Source: Clavibacter tessellarius (GTDB taxonomy: Bacteria > Actinomycetota > Actinomycetes > Actinomycetales > Microbacteriaceae). Taken from it: a DNA stretch of 64,000 nucleotides. This document shows positions 33,792 to 43,953 of this stretch, piece by piece. Position 1 is the stretch's first letter. Every line of letters begins with the position of its first letter. The DNA is taken from positions 39,037-103,036 of the forward strand of contig NZ_LQXA01000003.1 of NCBI RefSeq assembly GCF_001618005.1. The letters run 5' to 3'. Under the pieces are notes generated by a model that was not told the DNA's origin, searched no databases, and saw only the letters and a program-made list of their open reading frames with translations. A program made the position numbers and the translations under genes.

Positions 33792-35852
33792 CTACGGCGT
33801 CTCGCGACCGCTCGTGTGCTTCACGGGCGTGGGCGGCGGCGGCCCGGGCCGGCGGCTGACCGGGCGCACGGGCTCCCCGCGACGATCCTGTCCGGGGACG
33901 GGCCGAGAGCGGCGGCCGTAGATGATCTCGGACGAGTCGAGCAGCCACGGCACGAGGGCGAGCGTCACGCCGTGCACGAGGAGCAGCTTCTGGCGGATCC
34001 GCCGGGCCTTGTGGTTGTGCAGCAGCGTCTCCCACCAGTGGCCGACGATGTAGACGGGCGTGTAGACCGTGATGATCTCGCTGCCGTGATCCGCGCGACG
34101 CGACTTCAGGTACTTGATGAGCGGGAAGCTGATGTCCCGGTACGGCGAGGCGACGATGCGCAGCGGCATCTCGATCTCCATCTCGACCCACTGCCGCTCG
34201 AGGAGCGTCGTCGCCTCGTCGTCGACGGACACGTGCACCGCCTCGATGCTGTCGTGGTTCGCGGCGATGGCGTAGTCGAGGGCCTTGAGCACCGGCTTCT
34301 GCATCCGCCCGACCAGCACCACCGCGTGGTCGCCCGTGGAGCCGAAGACCGTGACGGGGTCGACCTCGATCTCCTTCTCGACGTCGCGGTAGTAGCGGTT
34401 GACGCCGAGCATGAGGAGGAACAGCACCGGCATGATCGCGAAGACGAGCCAGGCGCCGTGCGTGAACTTGGTGATCGTGACGACGATGAGCACGAGCGCG
34501 GTGAGCAGCGCGCCGAACGCGTTGATGGCGAGGCCGCGGATCACCTCGCCGCGGTTCGCGCAGCCCTCGCGGAGCATGCGGGTCCAGTGCACGACCATGC
34601 CCGTCTGCCCGAGGGTGAACGAGACGAAGACGCCGATGATGTAGAGCTGGATGAGCTGCGTGAGGTTCGCCTGGTAGACGACGAGGATGAGCGTCGCGCC
34701 GAGCGCCAGCAGCAGCATGCCGTTGCTGTAGACGAGGCGGTCGCCGCGCGTGAGGAGCGACTTGGGCGCGTACGCGTCCTTCGCGAGCACGGAGCCGAGC
34801 AGCGGGAAGCCGTTGAACGCGGTGTTGGCCGCGAGGAGGAGCACCGCCGCGGTCGTGGCCTGCAGCAGGTAGAACATCACGCTGCCGCCGCCGAACGTGG
34901 CCGCCGCGACCTGCGCCATGAGGCTCTTCTGCGGCTCGGTGGCGCACTCGGCCCAGCCCTGGAGGTCGCACGGGTGCTCGCCGTAGTGCACGCGGGCGAT
35001 GAGGGCGAGGGTGGTGAGGCCCACGAACAGGACGATGGCCGTGCCGCCCATGATCACGAGGGTGGCCTGCGCGTTCTTCACCTTGGGGGTGCGGAACGCG
35101 GGAACGCCGTTGGAGATGGCCTCGACGCCGGTGAGCGCCGAGCATCCGCTCGAGAACGCGCGCAGCAGCAGGAGGATGAACGCGACCTGCGACAGGGTCG
35201 GGGTGTCGACCGTGTAGGCCGCGGACTCGGCGACGGGCGGGTCGCCGAGCGCGGTGCGGACGAGGCCCACCACGATCATGACGCCGACGCTGCCGATGAA
35301 GAGGTACGTCGGCACGGCGAAGGCCTTGCTCGACTCGCGCACGCCGCGGAGGTTCACGGCCGCGAGGAGCGCGACGAAGAAGACCGCGATCTCGACGCGG
35401 AACGGCGCGATCTCGGGGACCGCGCTGATGATGTTGTCGACCCCGGAGGCCACCGACACCGCCACCGTGAGGATGTAGTCCACGAGGAGCGCCGACGCGA
35501 CGACGAGGCCGGCCTTCTCGCCGAGGTTCTTGTGCGCGACCTCGTAGTCGCCGCCGCCGGACGGGTAGGCCTTGATGAGCTGGCGGTAGCTGAGCACCAC
35601 GACGACCAGCAGGATCACGACGCAGGCCGCCACCCAGGGCGCGAAGCTGAGGAACGCGAGGCCGCCCAGCGTGAGGATGAGGAGCAGCTCCTGCGGCGCG
35701 TAGGCCACCGAGCTGAGCGGGTCGCTCGCGAAGATGGGGAGCGCCAGGTGCTTGGGGAGCAGCTGGCCCTCGAGCTTGTCGCTGGCGAGCTTCTCGCCGA
35801 TGAGCAGACGTTTGGCGGGACTGCTCTCGGGAGCCTGGGGGTCCGGAGTCAC
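33792..35852 (-). CDS. APC-family transporter, KimA-like
   Basis: A 686-residue protein. About 12 spans begin after LEGQLLPKHLALPIFASDPLSSVAYAPQE, the start typical of the KimA/YdaO branch of APC potassium or amino-acid importers. Other landmarks are IKAYPSGGGDYEVAHKNLGEKAG and SSGCSALTGVEAISNGVPAF. A cytosolic C-terminal domain of about 200 residues has a USP-like pattern (HAVVLVGRMQKPVLKALDYA, IEAVHVSVDDE), as in c-di-AMP-bound KimA. Potassium uptake is inferred, not shown. It starts with GTG; TATCGT 8 nt upstream may be a -10. The gene is followed, in the same direction, by a Pro/Arg-rich tail. Confidence 0.85.
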   Translation of the reverse strand: MTPDPQAPESSPAKRLLIGEKLASDKLEGQLLPKHLALPIFASDPLSSVAYAPQELLLILTLGGLAFLSFAPWVAACVVILLVVVVLSYRQLIKAYPSGGGDYEVAHKNLGEKAGLVVASALLVDYILTVAVSVASGVDNIISAVPEIAPFRVEIAVFFVALLAAVNLRGVRESSKAFAVPTYLFIGSVGVMIVVGLVRTALGDPPVAESAAYTVDTPTLSQVAFILLLLRAFSSGCSALTGVEAISNGVPAFRTPKVKNAQATLVIMGGTAIVLFVGLTTLALIARVHYGEHPCDLQGWAECATEPQKSLMAQVAAATFGGGSVMFYLLQATTAAVLLLAANTAFNGFPLLGSVLAKDAYAPKSLLTRGDRLVYSNGMLLLALGATLILVVYQANLTQLIQLYIIGVFVSFTLGQTGMVVHWTRMLREGCANRGEVIRGLAINAFGALLTALVLIVVTITKFTHGAWLVFAIMPVLFLLMLGVNRYYRDVEKEIEVDPVTVFGSTGDHAVVLVGRMQKPVLKALDYAIAANHDSIEAVHVSVDDEATTLLERQWVEMEIEMPLRIVASPYRDISFPLIKYLKSRRADHGSEIITVYTPVYIVGHWWETLLHNHKARRIRQKLLLVHGVTLALVPWLLDSSEIIYGRRSRPVPGQDRRGEPVRPVSRRPGPPPPTPVKHTSGRETP

Positions 35853-35940
35853 GAGCGGCCACGATACATGGCGACGCGCCCGGGACGCGACGGAGCGGGG
35901 AGCGGGCCGTGAGGCCGCTGGATCCGCGTCGCCGTGCGGA

Positions 35941-36606
35941 CTAGCCGGCCGTCGTGACGGGTCCCGTCGAGAGGGTGCCAGCCGGGTCGGCGGGGGCGGC
36001 GTCGCCGCGTCGCCGACGCCGCTCGCGGACGGGGACGGGGAGGTCGAACAGGGGGAGCGTGCGCTGGACGATCGGGCCGATCAGGAGCGCGAACGCGAGC
36101 GTGCCGAGGCCCACGTCGCCGCCGAGCGCCCAGCCGATCAGGAGCACGACGAGCTCGATGCCGACGCGCACGCGCCACACCGGCCAGCCCGTGCGGCGGT
36201 GGATCCCCGTCATCAGCCCGTCGCGCGGGCCCGGCCCGAAGTGCGCGCCGATGTAGAGGCCGGTCGCGATGCCGAGCAGGACGAGTCCCGCGGCGAAGAG
36301 GGGGATGCGGAACCCGAGGCTGTCGACGGCCGGCACCACCGCGAGCGCGAACTGCGCGCTGTAGCCGACGAAGAGGACGTTGAGGACGGTGCCCCAGCCC
36401 GGGCGCTGGCGGATGGGGATCCAGAGCAGGAGCACGAGCGCGCCGATGATGTTCGTGACCAGCCCGAAGGGGAGGCCCGTGCGCAGCGTCACGCCCTGGC
36501 TGAGGACGTCCCACGGCGAGACGCCGACGGCGGCCTGGAGCATCATGCCGATGGCGAAGCCGTAGAGGAAGATGCCGACGGCGAACTGGACTGAGCGACG
36601 GAGCAT
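35941..36606 (-). CDS. YczE/YyaS/YitT family membrane protein
   Basis: A 221-residue protein with about five spans. The N-terminal FAVGIFLYGFAIGMMLQAAVGVSPWDVLSQG and the later GLYIGAHFGPGPRDGLMTGIHRRTG define the YczE type. These are often adjacent to MocR regulators and may transport an amine or vitamin-B6-related compound (inference from context). ATG at 36606 is preferred over the TTG at 36642 because the latter would leave only 26 bp to the divergent gene and would put a spaced direct repeat inside the coding region. Confidence 0.82.
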   Translation of the reverse strand: MLRRSVQFAVGIFLYGFAIGMMLQAAVGVSPWDVLSQGVTLRTGLPFGLVTNIIGALVLLLWIPIRQRPGWGTVLNVLFVGYSAQFALAVVPAVDSLGFRIPLFAAGLVLLGIATGLYIGAHFGPGPRDGLMTGIHRRTGWPVWRVRVGIELVVLLIGWALGGDVGLGTLAFALLIGPIVQRTLPLFDLPVPVRERRRRRGDAAPADPAGTLSTGPVTTAG

Positions 36607-36615
36607 GAGGGAGAT

Positions 36616-36654
36616 CCAATCGCGTCGCCGGTTGCGGGACAAGGTGCCAATCGC
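36616..36654. promoter_or_regulatory. Direct repeat CCAATCGC x2, candidate MocR binding site
   Basis: CCAATCGC occurs at 36616-36623 and again at 36647-36654, the same way round, 31 bp apart, about three helical turns. MocR/GabR-class regulators are known to bind spaced direct repeats in divergent promoters, which fits this gap exactly. Confidence 0.6.
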
Positions 36655-36668
36655 CAGGCTGTGGCCTC

Positions 36669-38117
36669 ATGACCCGCTCTGGATCCGCGCCCTCCGCCGT
36701 GCTCGGCCCGACCGCCCTCACCGCGCTGCTGGGGGAGTGGACCCGGCCCGGCAGCCCGGCCTACCAGGCGCTCGCCGACGGGATCCGCCGCCTCGTGCTC
36801 GACGGCCGCGTGCCCGTGGGGGCGCGCCTGCCCGCGGAGCGCGAGCTCGCCGCGTCGCTCGGGCTCAGCCGCACGACCGTCGCGGCGGCCTACGCGGCGC
36901 TCCGCGGGACCGGCCACCTGGCGAGCCGGCGCGGCTCCGGCAGCGTGACGCGGATCCCGCGACGCGCGCCCGACGCCCGGGGGGAGGGGCGCGAGGTCGC
37001 CGACATGAGCCGCGCAGCCGTGCCCGCCGCGCCCGGTCTCGCCGAGGCCGCCATGCGCGCGGCGGCCCGGCTCCCCGCGCACCTCGACGGGCACGGCTAC
37101 GACGTGGATGGGCTGCCCGAGCTGCGCGAGGCGATCGCCGCCCGCTACCGAGCCCGCGGCCTGCCGACCGAGGCCGACGACGTGCTCGTCACCGTCGGCG
37201 CGCAGCACGCGATCGGGCTCCTGGCGTCGGTGCTGCTGCACCGCGGCGACCGGGCGCTCGTCGAGCAGCCGAGCTACCCGCACGCGATCCAGGCCCTGCG
37301 CGACGCGGGCGCGCGCCTCGTCGGAGCGGGCGTCGGCGCCCACGGTTGGGATGAGGACGTGCTCGAGCAGACGATCCGCCGCACCCGTCCCGCGCTCGCC
37401 TACCTCATGCCCGACTTCCACAACCCGACGGGCCGCACGATGCCGGAGGGCCAGCGCGCGCGGGTCGTGGCGCTCGCCGAGGCGCACGGCGTGACGGTCG
37501 TGGCGGACGAGACCACGGCCGAGCTCGACATCGACCGGGCGGAGGCGCATCCGCCGCTGGCCGTCCACGGGTCGCCGGGCGCCGTCGTGCTCGTGGGGTC
37601 GGTGGGCAAGACGGTGTGGGGTGGGCTGCGCGTGGGCTGGATCCGCGCCGGCCGGCCGCTCCTCCGGGAGCTGGCCCGCGCGCGCTCGGCCCGCGACCTC
37701 GGCACGCCCGTGCTCGAGCAGCTCGTGGTGGCGGAGGTGCTGGGCGGCATGGACGGGATCCTCGCCGAGCGCCGCGCGCGCCTCCGCGAGACGCGGGACC
37801 ACGTCGAGGCCGAGCTCGCGCGGCGCTTCCCCGGCTGGGAGGTGCCGCACGTCGACGGCGGATTGGCGGTGTGGGTCGGGATCGGAGCGCCCGTGAGCAC
37901 GGAGCTGGCGCTCGCCGCCCGGGCGCGCGGCCTGTCGATCACGGGCGGGAGCCGGTTCGGGCACGACGGCGCGTTCGAGCGGTTCCTCCGGATCCCCATC
38001 ACGTCCCCGCCCGCCGCCACCGACCGCGCGCTCGACATCCTCGACGAGGCGTGGCGCGGCCTCGCCCCCGTCGCAGGGCTCGGGCGCGACGTGGAGGACC
38101 GCTCGATCCTCGTATGA
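36669..38117 (+). CDS. MocR-type GntR/aminotransferase regulator
   Basis: A 482-residue protein. The N-terminal winged helix (GSPAYQALADGIRRLVLDGRVPVGARLPAERELAASLGLSRTTV, read in two halves) belongs to the GntR family. A type I aminotransferase domain follows, with YDVDGLPELREAIAARY, QHAIGLLASVLLHRGDRALVEQPSYPH, MPDFHNPTGRT, and the PLP-lysine motif GSVGKTVWGGLRVGW. These regulators sense pyridoxal phosphate or an amino compound. A divergent YczE gene and the spaced repeat in the gap indicate that they are its target and operator. Confidence 0.9.
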   Translation: MTRSGSAPSAVLGPTALTALLGEWTRPGSPAYQALADGIRRLVLDGRVPVGARLPAERELAASLGLSRTTVAAAYAALRGTGHLASRRGSGSVTRIPRRAPDARGEGREVADMSRAAVPAAPGLAEAAMRAAARLPAHLDGHGYDVDGLPELREAIAARYRARGLPTEADDVLVTVGAQHAIGLLASVLLHRGDRALVEQPSYPHAIQALRDAGARLVGAGVGAHGWDEDVLEQTIRRTRPALAYLMPDFHNPTGRTMPEGQRARVVALAEAHGVTVVADETTAELDIDRAEAHPPLAVHGSPGAVVLVGSVGKTVWGGLRVGWIRAGRPLLRELARARSARDLGTPVLEQLVVAEVLGGMDGILAERRARLRETRDHVEAELARRFPGWEVPHVDGGLAVWVGIGAPVSTELALAARARGLSITGGSRFGHDGAFERFLRIPITSPPAATDRALDILDEAWRGLAPVAGLGRDVEDRSILV

Positions 38118-38277
38118 GGAGCCGACCGCCCTGGGGAGGCGGCCGATGGCGCGGGTGCGGCCCGCGGTAGCGTTCCGGCATCCGTGCGACCTCCCGCGAG
38201 CGGCGTTCGTCCCGATGTCCCGTCTCGACGGGCCCCGGCGGAGGGTCGCCAGCCGACCGATCCTGGAGGAACAACTC

Positions 38278-39249
38278 ATGCGCATCCGTCCGCGATCCAC
38301 CCCCGTCTCGACCCCGTCGGCGGCCGCCGGCCGACCCCGTCACGCGTTCGCCGCGCTGGCGCTCGCCGGCGGGCTCGCCGCCGCCGGTCTCGCCGTGCCG
38401 TCGTCGGCGTCCGCCGCGCCCGTCGCCGACGGGTCCGTCGTCGTCCCCGCATCCGTCGATCAGGCCGCTGCCGCCACGCACTGGACGCCCGCCGCCCGTG
38501 CCGCCGCCCTCGCGGCCGATTCGCCGACCGCCGCCGGGTCCGCCTCGGCCTCGGCCTCCGCCCTGTCCACGTCGGAGGACGGGAACGCCGCGGCCTCCAC
38601 CCCGGTCCCGCACCCCGACCAGCCGTTCGTCGGCGTCCTCTTCTACGTGTCGGGCGGGCGGAACCACGCCTGCACCGCGAGCGTGGTCGACACCCCGGAG
38701 GGCGACGCGATCGCGACCGCCGCCCACTGCCTCGTCGACCGGCGCACCGGTGCCGCGACCACGCTGGCCACCTTCATCCCCGGAGCCCAGGGCGCCACGG
38801 CGCCCCACGGCATCTGGCCGGTGCGCGTCGCGGCCGTCTCCTCCTCGTGGACCACGACGGGCCGCGCCTCCGACGACGCCGGCTTCGCGCGCGTCAGCGG
38901 GCCCGCGGGCGAGGTGCTCGCGGCCCAGGTCGGCGCGGCCGAGCCCGTGTTCGGGACGCCCCTCGTGCCGGCGACCGGGGAGGCGCCGCGCCTCGCGATC
39001 CTCGGGTACCCGGCCGCCGGATCCGCCACGGCCGCGCTCGAGGCGTGCGCCGGCCGTCCCCAGCACGACACGGGCGGCCAGACGTCCCTGCCGTGCGCGC
39101 TCGGGAAGGGCGCGGCCGGATCCCCGGTGATCACGGCGGCCGGCGAGCAGCGCTCCGTCGTCGCGCGTCCCTCCGCAGGCCGCGGCGTGCTCCTCGCCAC
39201 GTGGGGCGCCGAGGCGCAGTGCGCCTTCTCCTCCCTCCAGGGGCGGTAG
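38278..39249 (+). CDS. Secreted trypsin-like (S1-fold) protein, catalytic Ser replaced by Ala
   Basis: A 323-residue exported protein. The Arg-rich start, hydrophobic stretch FAALALAGGLAAAGLAV and SASAAP cleavage region form a signal peptide. The propeptide has THWTPAARAAALA, matching TYWTPARMQAA of the paralogue at 7785-8807. The His150 box is intact (ATAAHCL) and Asp200 is present (SDDAGFA), but the GxSGxP motif reads GAAGSP, with Ala280 at the nucleophile position. Two Cys pairs are likely. It is probably non-proteolytic. GGAGG precedes the ATG. Ala280 (codon GCC) was read directly from the sequence. Confidence 0.78.
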   Translation: MRIRPRSTPVSTPSAAAGRPRHAFAALALAGGLAAAGLAVPSSASAAPVADGSVVVPASVDQAAAATHWTPAARAAALAADSPTAAGSASASASALSTSEDGNAAASTPVPHPDQPFVGVLFYVSGGRNHACTASVVDTPEGDAIATAAHCLVDRRTGAATTLATFIPGAQGATAPHGIWPVRVAAVSSSWTTTGRASDDAGFARVSGPAGEVLAAQVGAAEPVFGTPLVPATGEAPRLAILGYPAAGSATAALEACAGRPQHDTGGQTSLPCALGKGAAGSPVITAAGEQRSVVARPSAGRGVLLATWGAEAQCAFSSLQGR

Positions 39250-39318
39250 TGGATGCCCGGGCAGCGGTCCGCCGTAGCCGCCGAGCGCCGGTCTCGGACC
39301 GCTGTCTGGGTAATCCCC

Positions 39319-39330
39319 TTCGTGCACGAA
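39319..39330. promoter_or_regulatory. Perfect palindrome TTCGTGCACGAA upstream of glgX
   Basis: A 12-bp perfect palindrome about 30 bp before the GTG of glgX. It is nearly repeated at 31644-31657 (12 of 14 bases when the strand is reversed). It could be a LacI/TetR-type operator for glycogen metabolism; no regulator gene is adjacent. Confidence 0.5.
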
Positions 39331-39361
39331 CGGGTTGGGCGGGCACGAGCATACTGAAGCC

Positions 39362-41443
<2,082 letters not shown>

Positions 41444-41474
41444 CCGCCCCGCCCGCACGACGGGCCGATCGACC

Positions 41475-41502
41475 ACGCGCCCCCGGGAGACCGGGGGCGC
41501 GT
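41475..41502 (+). terminator. Hairpin terminator after glgX
   Basis: A perfect 12-bp stem ACGCGCCCCCGG/CCGGGGGCGCGT closed by a GAGA tetraloop, 30 bp after the stop. Confidence 0.8.
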
Positions 41503-41609
41503 CGTCGCGTCCGGACCGGGGCGCGCGGGCGGCGCGCGTCGGGGACGCGCGCGCGAGGGGCGTACCGTGGACTGCCCCGTTTCCTCTCCCGGGGAGATCG
41601 GATGGCCGC

Positions 41610-42671
41610 GTGCCCGCATCGCCCGCCCCACGGCCGTCGTCCACCCGCACGCTCGACCTCGAGGCGGCGATGCGCGCGAGCGTCGGCCTCCTCGTGCCGC
41701 TCCTGGTGCTCCTCGCGATCGGCCGGCTCGATCTCGCGCTCTACGCGTCCTTCGGCGCCTTCACCGGGTTGTACGGCCGGAACGAGCGGTACCGGTTGCG
41801 GCTCGCGAGCGTGGGCGCCGGGGCCGCGATGATGCTCGTCGCCATCGCCACGGGCGTCGTCCTGTCGCTCGCCGACGCGCCCCTCGCGCTCGAGGCGGCG
41901 GGCCTCGTCGTCGTGCTCGGCGGGGCGTCGCTCGTCTCGACGGCGATGAGCCTGGTGCCGCCGCATCCGCTGTTCCCCGTCTTCGGGCTGGTGGTGTGCG
42001 CGGCCGTGCCGGTGGATCCGGCGCAGGCGCGCGACGCGCTCGTGACAGCCGTGGCCGCGATCGCGTTCTCCGCCGGCGTCTGCATGTCGGGCTGGCTGCT
42101 CCGCCGCTGGGCGCCCGAGGCGCACGCCCACCGCTTCCGGGCACTGCCGCGGATACCCGTGCGCGACGCCGCCGTGCACCGCGATCCCGCCGCGTGGACC
42201 GCGGTGGCCGCCAACGTCCTCGGCGCGCTGGTGGCGGGCGGGATCGCCGTGGCGCTCGGGCTGGGCCACCACTACTGGGCGGTCGTGACCCTGGTGGCCG
42301 TGCTGCCGGTCGTCCGCGGGCCGCTGTCGTTCACGCGCGTGGCGCACCGGGTGCTCGGGACGCTGGCCGGCGCGGTGGTGGCCTCGGGCATCCTCGCGCT
42401 GCACCTGCCGGCGCCCGCCGTGATCGCGGTGGCCGTGGCCTGCCAGTTCGCGGCCGAGCTCGCGGTGGGGCGGCACTACGGGCTGGCGCTCGTCTTCATC
42501 ACCCCGCTCGCGCTCGTGATGGGCGGCCTCGGCCGGACGCTGCCCGTGCTGCCGCTCGTGACGGACCGGGTGGTCGACACGCTCGTGGGCGCGGCCGTCG
42601 GGGTGGCCGTGATCCTGGTCCTGCGGGCGCTCGCCGCCGGGCGTCAGCGGCGCGCAGCCGGCACCGCGTAG
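41610..42671 (+). CDS. FUSC-like aromatic acid exporter family membrane protein
   Basis: A 353-residue protein with two similar halves of about five hydrophobic spans each (ALYASFGAFTGLYGRNERYR; HHYWAVVTLVAVLPVVRGP), the FUSC/YccS arrangement. The motif RVAHRVLGTLAGAVVASGIL is typical. Such proteins export aromatic acids or polyamines; the cargo is unknown. GTG at 41610 is taken as start, with GGGGAG upstream at a slightly long distance; ATG at 41670 is an alternative. Its last 28 bp overlap the 3' end of a convergent gene. Confidence 0.82.
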   Translation: MPASPAPRPSSTRTLDLEAAMRASVGLLVPLLVLLAIGRLDLALYASFGAFTGLYGRNERYRLRLASVGAGAAMMLVAIATGVVLSLADAPLALEAAGLVVVLGGASLVSTAMSLVPPHPLFPVFGLVVCAAVPVDPAQARDALVTAVAAIAFSAGVCMSGWLLRRWAPEAHAHRFRALPRIPVRDAAVHRDPAAWTAVAANVLGALVAGGIAVALGLGHHYWAVVTLVAVLPVVRGPLSFTRVAHRVLGTLAGAVVASGILALHLPAPAVIAVAVACQFAAELAVGRHYGLALVFITPLALVMGGLGRTLPVLPLVTDRVVDTLVGAAVGVAVILVLRALAAGRQRRAAGTA

Positions 42672-42937
42672 CGGCGGAGGAGGCAGACGATCCCGCCGGT
42701 CAGCGCGAGCGCGGCGACCGCGCCGGCGAGGACGGCGCGGCGGACGAGGGCCTCGTATTCCGGCGACGTCGGCGTGCCGAGGTCCGGCTGCGGGAGCCGG
42801 TCGACGAGGACCGCGCTCTCGAAGAGGGCGGCGAGCGCCGTCGGAGCCGCCGCCGCGAGGATGACGAAGCAGAGCACGGCGCCGGTGAGCAGCAGGCGGT
42901 CACGGGGTCGTGACGGGCGTGCGGCCGGGGCGGACAT
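42644..42937 (-). CDS. Small two-span membrane protein
   Basis: A 97-residue protein with spans LLLTGAVLCFVILAAAAPTAL and AVLAGAVAALALTGGIVCLL separated by a loop of about 30 residues, and an Arg-rich C-terminus. The family is unknown. It starts 11 bp after the stop of the lipoprotein gene and runs 28 bp into the FUSC-like gene on the other strand. Confidence 0.65.
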   Translation of the reverse strand: MSAPAARPSRPRDRLLLTGAVLCFVILAAAAPTALAALFESAVLVDRLPQPDLGTPTSPEYEALVRRAVLAGAVAALALTGGIVCLLRRYAVPAARR

Positions 42938-42948
42938 GGTGCGGCGGC

Positions 42949-43347
42949 CTAGGGGAGGACCGTGGTGCTCCACCCGTACAGGTGGCCGTTCGCGCCGAAG
43001 ACGTTCCAGCCGCCGGCGCAGGTGACGGTGGCCGGGTCGATCTTCGGCGGCCACCAGGTGTCCTCGATGGTCGACATCTGCAGGTCGGTGCAGCCGCCGG
43101 GTGCGGGCGCGGCCTGCCCCGTCTGGACGGCGACGATGCTGCCGGCCTTCGCCTCGGACTTGGTGCGGATGAGGGTGCCGTCGGCCGGGATCCACGTCGG
43201 CAGCGCCGTGCCGATGGCGGTCTGGGCGTCCGCCGTGGTCGCGTAGATCTCGGTCGTGGGCGCCGTGAACTGCGCGCTGGCCCCGCATCCGGACAGGAGC
43301 GCCGCGCTCGCGACGGCGGCCAAGACGGTGAGGGTCGGTCGATGCAT
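42949..43347 (-). CDS. Putative lipoprotein
   Basis: A 132-residue exported protein. The signal peptide ends in the lipobox LLSGC (ALLSGCGASAQ), predicting a lipid-anchored Cys at about residue 22. The mature part has two further Cys (GGCTDLQM, VTCAGGW) and ends WSTTVLP. I do not recognise a family. A purine-rich ribosome site (AGGGGG) abuts the ATG. It lies 17 bp after the DUF2256/DUF3253 gene, probably one operon. Confidence 0.75.
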   Translation of the reverse strand: MHRPTLTVLAAVASAALLSGCGASAQFTAPTTEIYATTADAQTAIGTALPTWIPADGTLIRTKSEAKAGSIVAVQTGQAAPAPGGCTDLQMSTIEDTWWPPKIDPATVTCAGGWNVFGANGHLYGWSTTVLP

Positions 43348-43364
43348 CCCCCTAGTGTGCCTGG

Positions 43365-43763
43365 TCAGCGCCGACGGCGGATGCGGATGGGCCCACGGGC
43401 GGTGGAGGGATCGACGACCGAGCCCTTCTGGGTGATCTCGACCTCGCCCGCGTCCACGAGCCGCCGGGCGGCGCGGCGGGCGGGTTCCATCAGGTCGCGC
43501 CAGTCGTCGGGCGACTCGGCCCGGGCCGCCTCGGAGGGGCAGATGGTGGCGCCGCCGGCGCGGTGCGCGAGGAGGTCGAGGATCCGCCGCTCGAGCGCGG
43601 CGTCGACGTCGGAGACCCCGCGGCGCCGGCACGCGTCGCTGCAGAAGCGCACCTGGTCCCAGTCGCGCTCCCACTTCCTGCGCCACTCGATGGTGCGACC
43701 GCACGAGGCGCAGGTCTTGGGCTCGGGGACCGCGTCCCTGGTCGTCGATGCCCGGTGTGCCAT
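43365..43763 (-). CDS. DUF2256 and DUF3253 domain fusion protein
   Basis: A 132-residue protein. The N-terminal half has a zinc-ribbon-like [31 protein letters not shown] (DUF2256: CxxC followed by CxxxC). The C-terminal half matches DUF3253 ([26 protein letters not shown] ... [27 protein letters not shown]), a winged-helix-like fold. A nucleic-acid-binding role is plausible but untested. It is the first gene of a three-gene minus-strand operon. Confidence 0.85.
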   Translation of the reverse strand: MAHRASTTRDAVPEPKTCASCGRTIEWRRKWERDWDQVRFCSDACRRRGVSDVDAALERRILDLLAHRAGGATICPSEAARAESPDDWRDLMEPARRAARRLVDAGEVEITQKGSVVDPSTARGPIRIRRRR

Positions 43764-43953
43764 CCCCCCAGCATGCTCCGTGCGGCCGGGCATCGGCCGA
43801 GCGCGGCGCCTCCCGTTCGAAAACCCGTCGCGAACGGGGGATCTCCCGGTCGCGGATGCGATACTCCTCACGACGGGGCGGGTTCCCGGTGCGGGCGATC
43901 AGCGGTCCGAGCGACCGCCGCCCCCGCGGCCCGCATCGCACAAGGAGCACCCC

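Noticed and set aside
43824..43838. Inverted repeat CCCGT-CGCGA-ACGGG before the RND gene as an operator
   Set aside because: The arms are short and G/C-rich, so chance occurrence is likely; no regulator gene is beside it.
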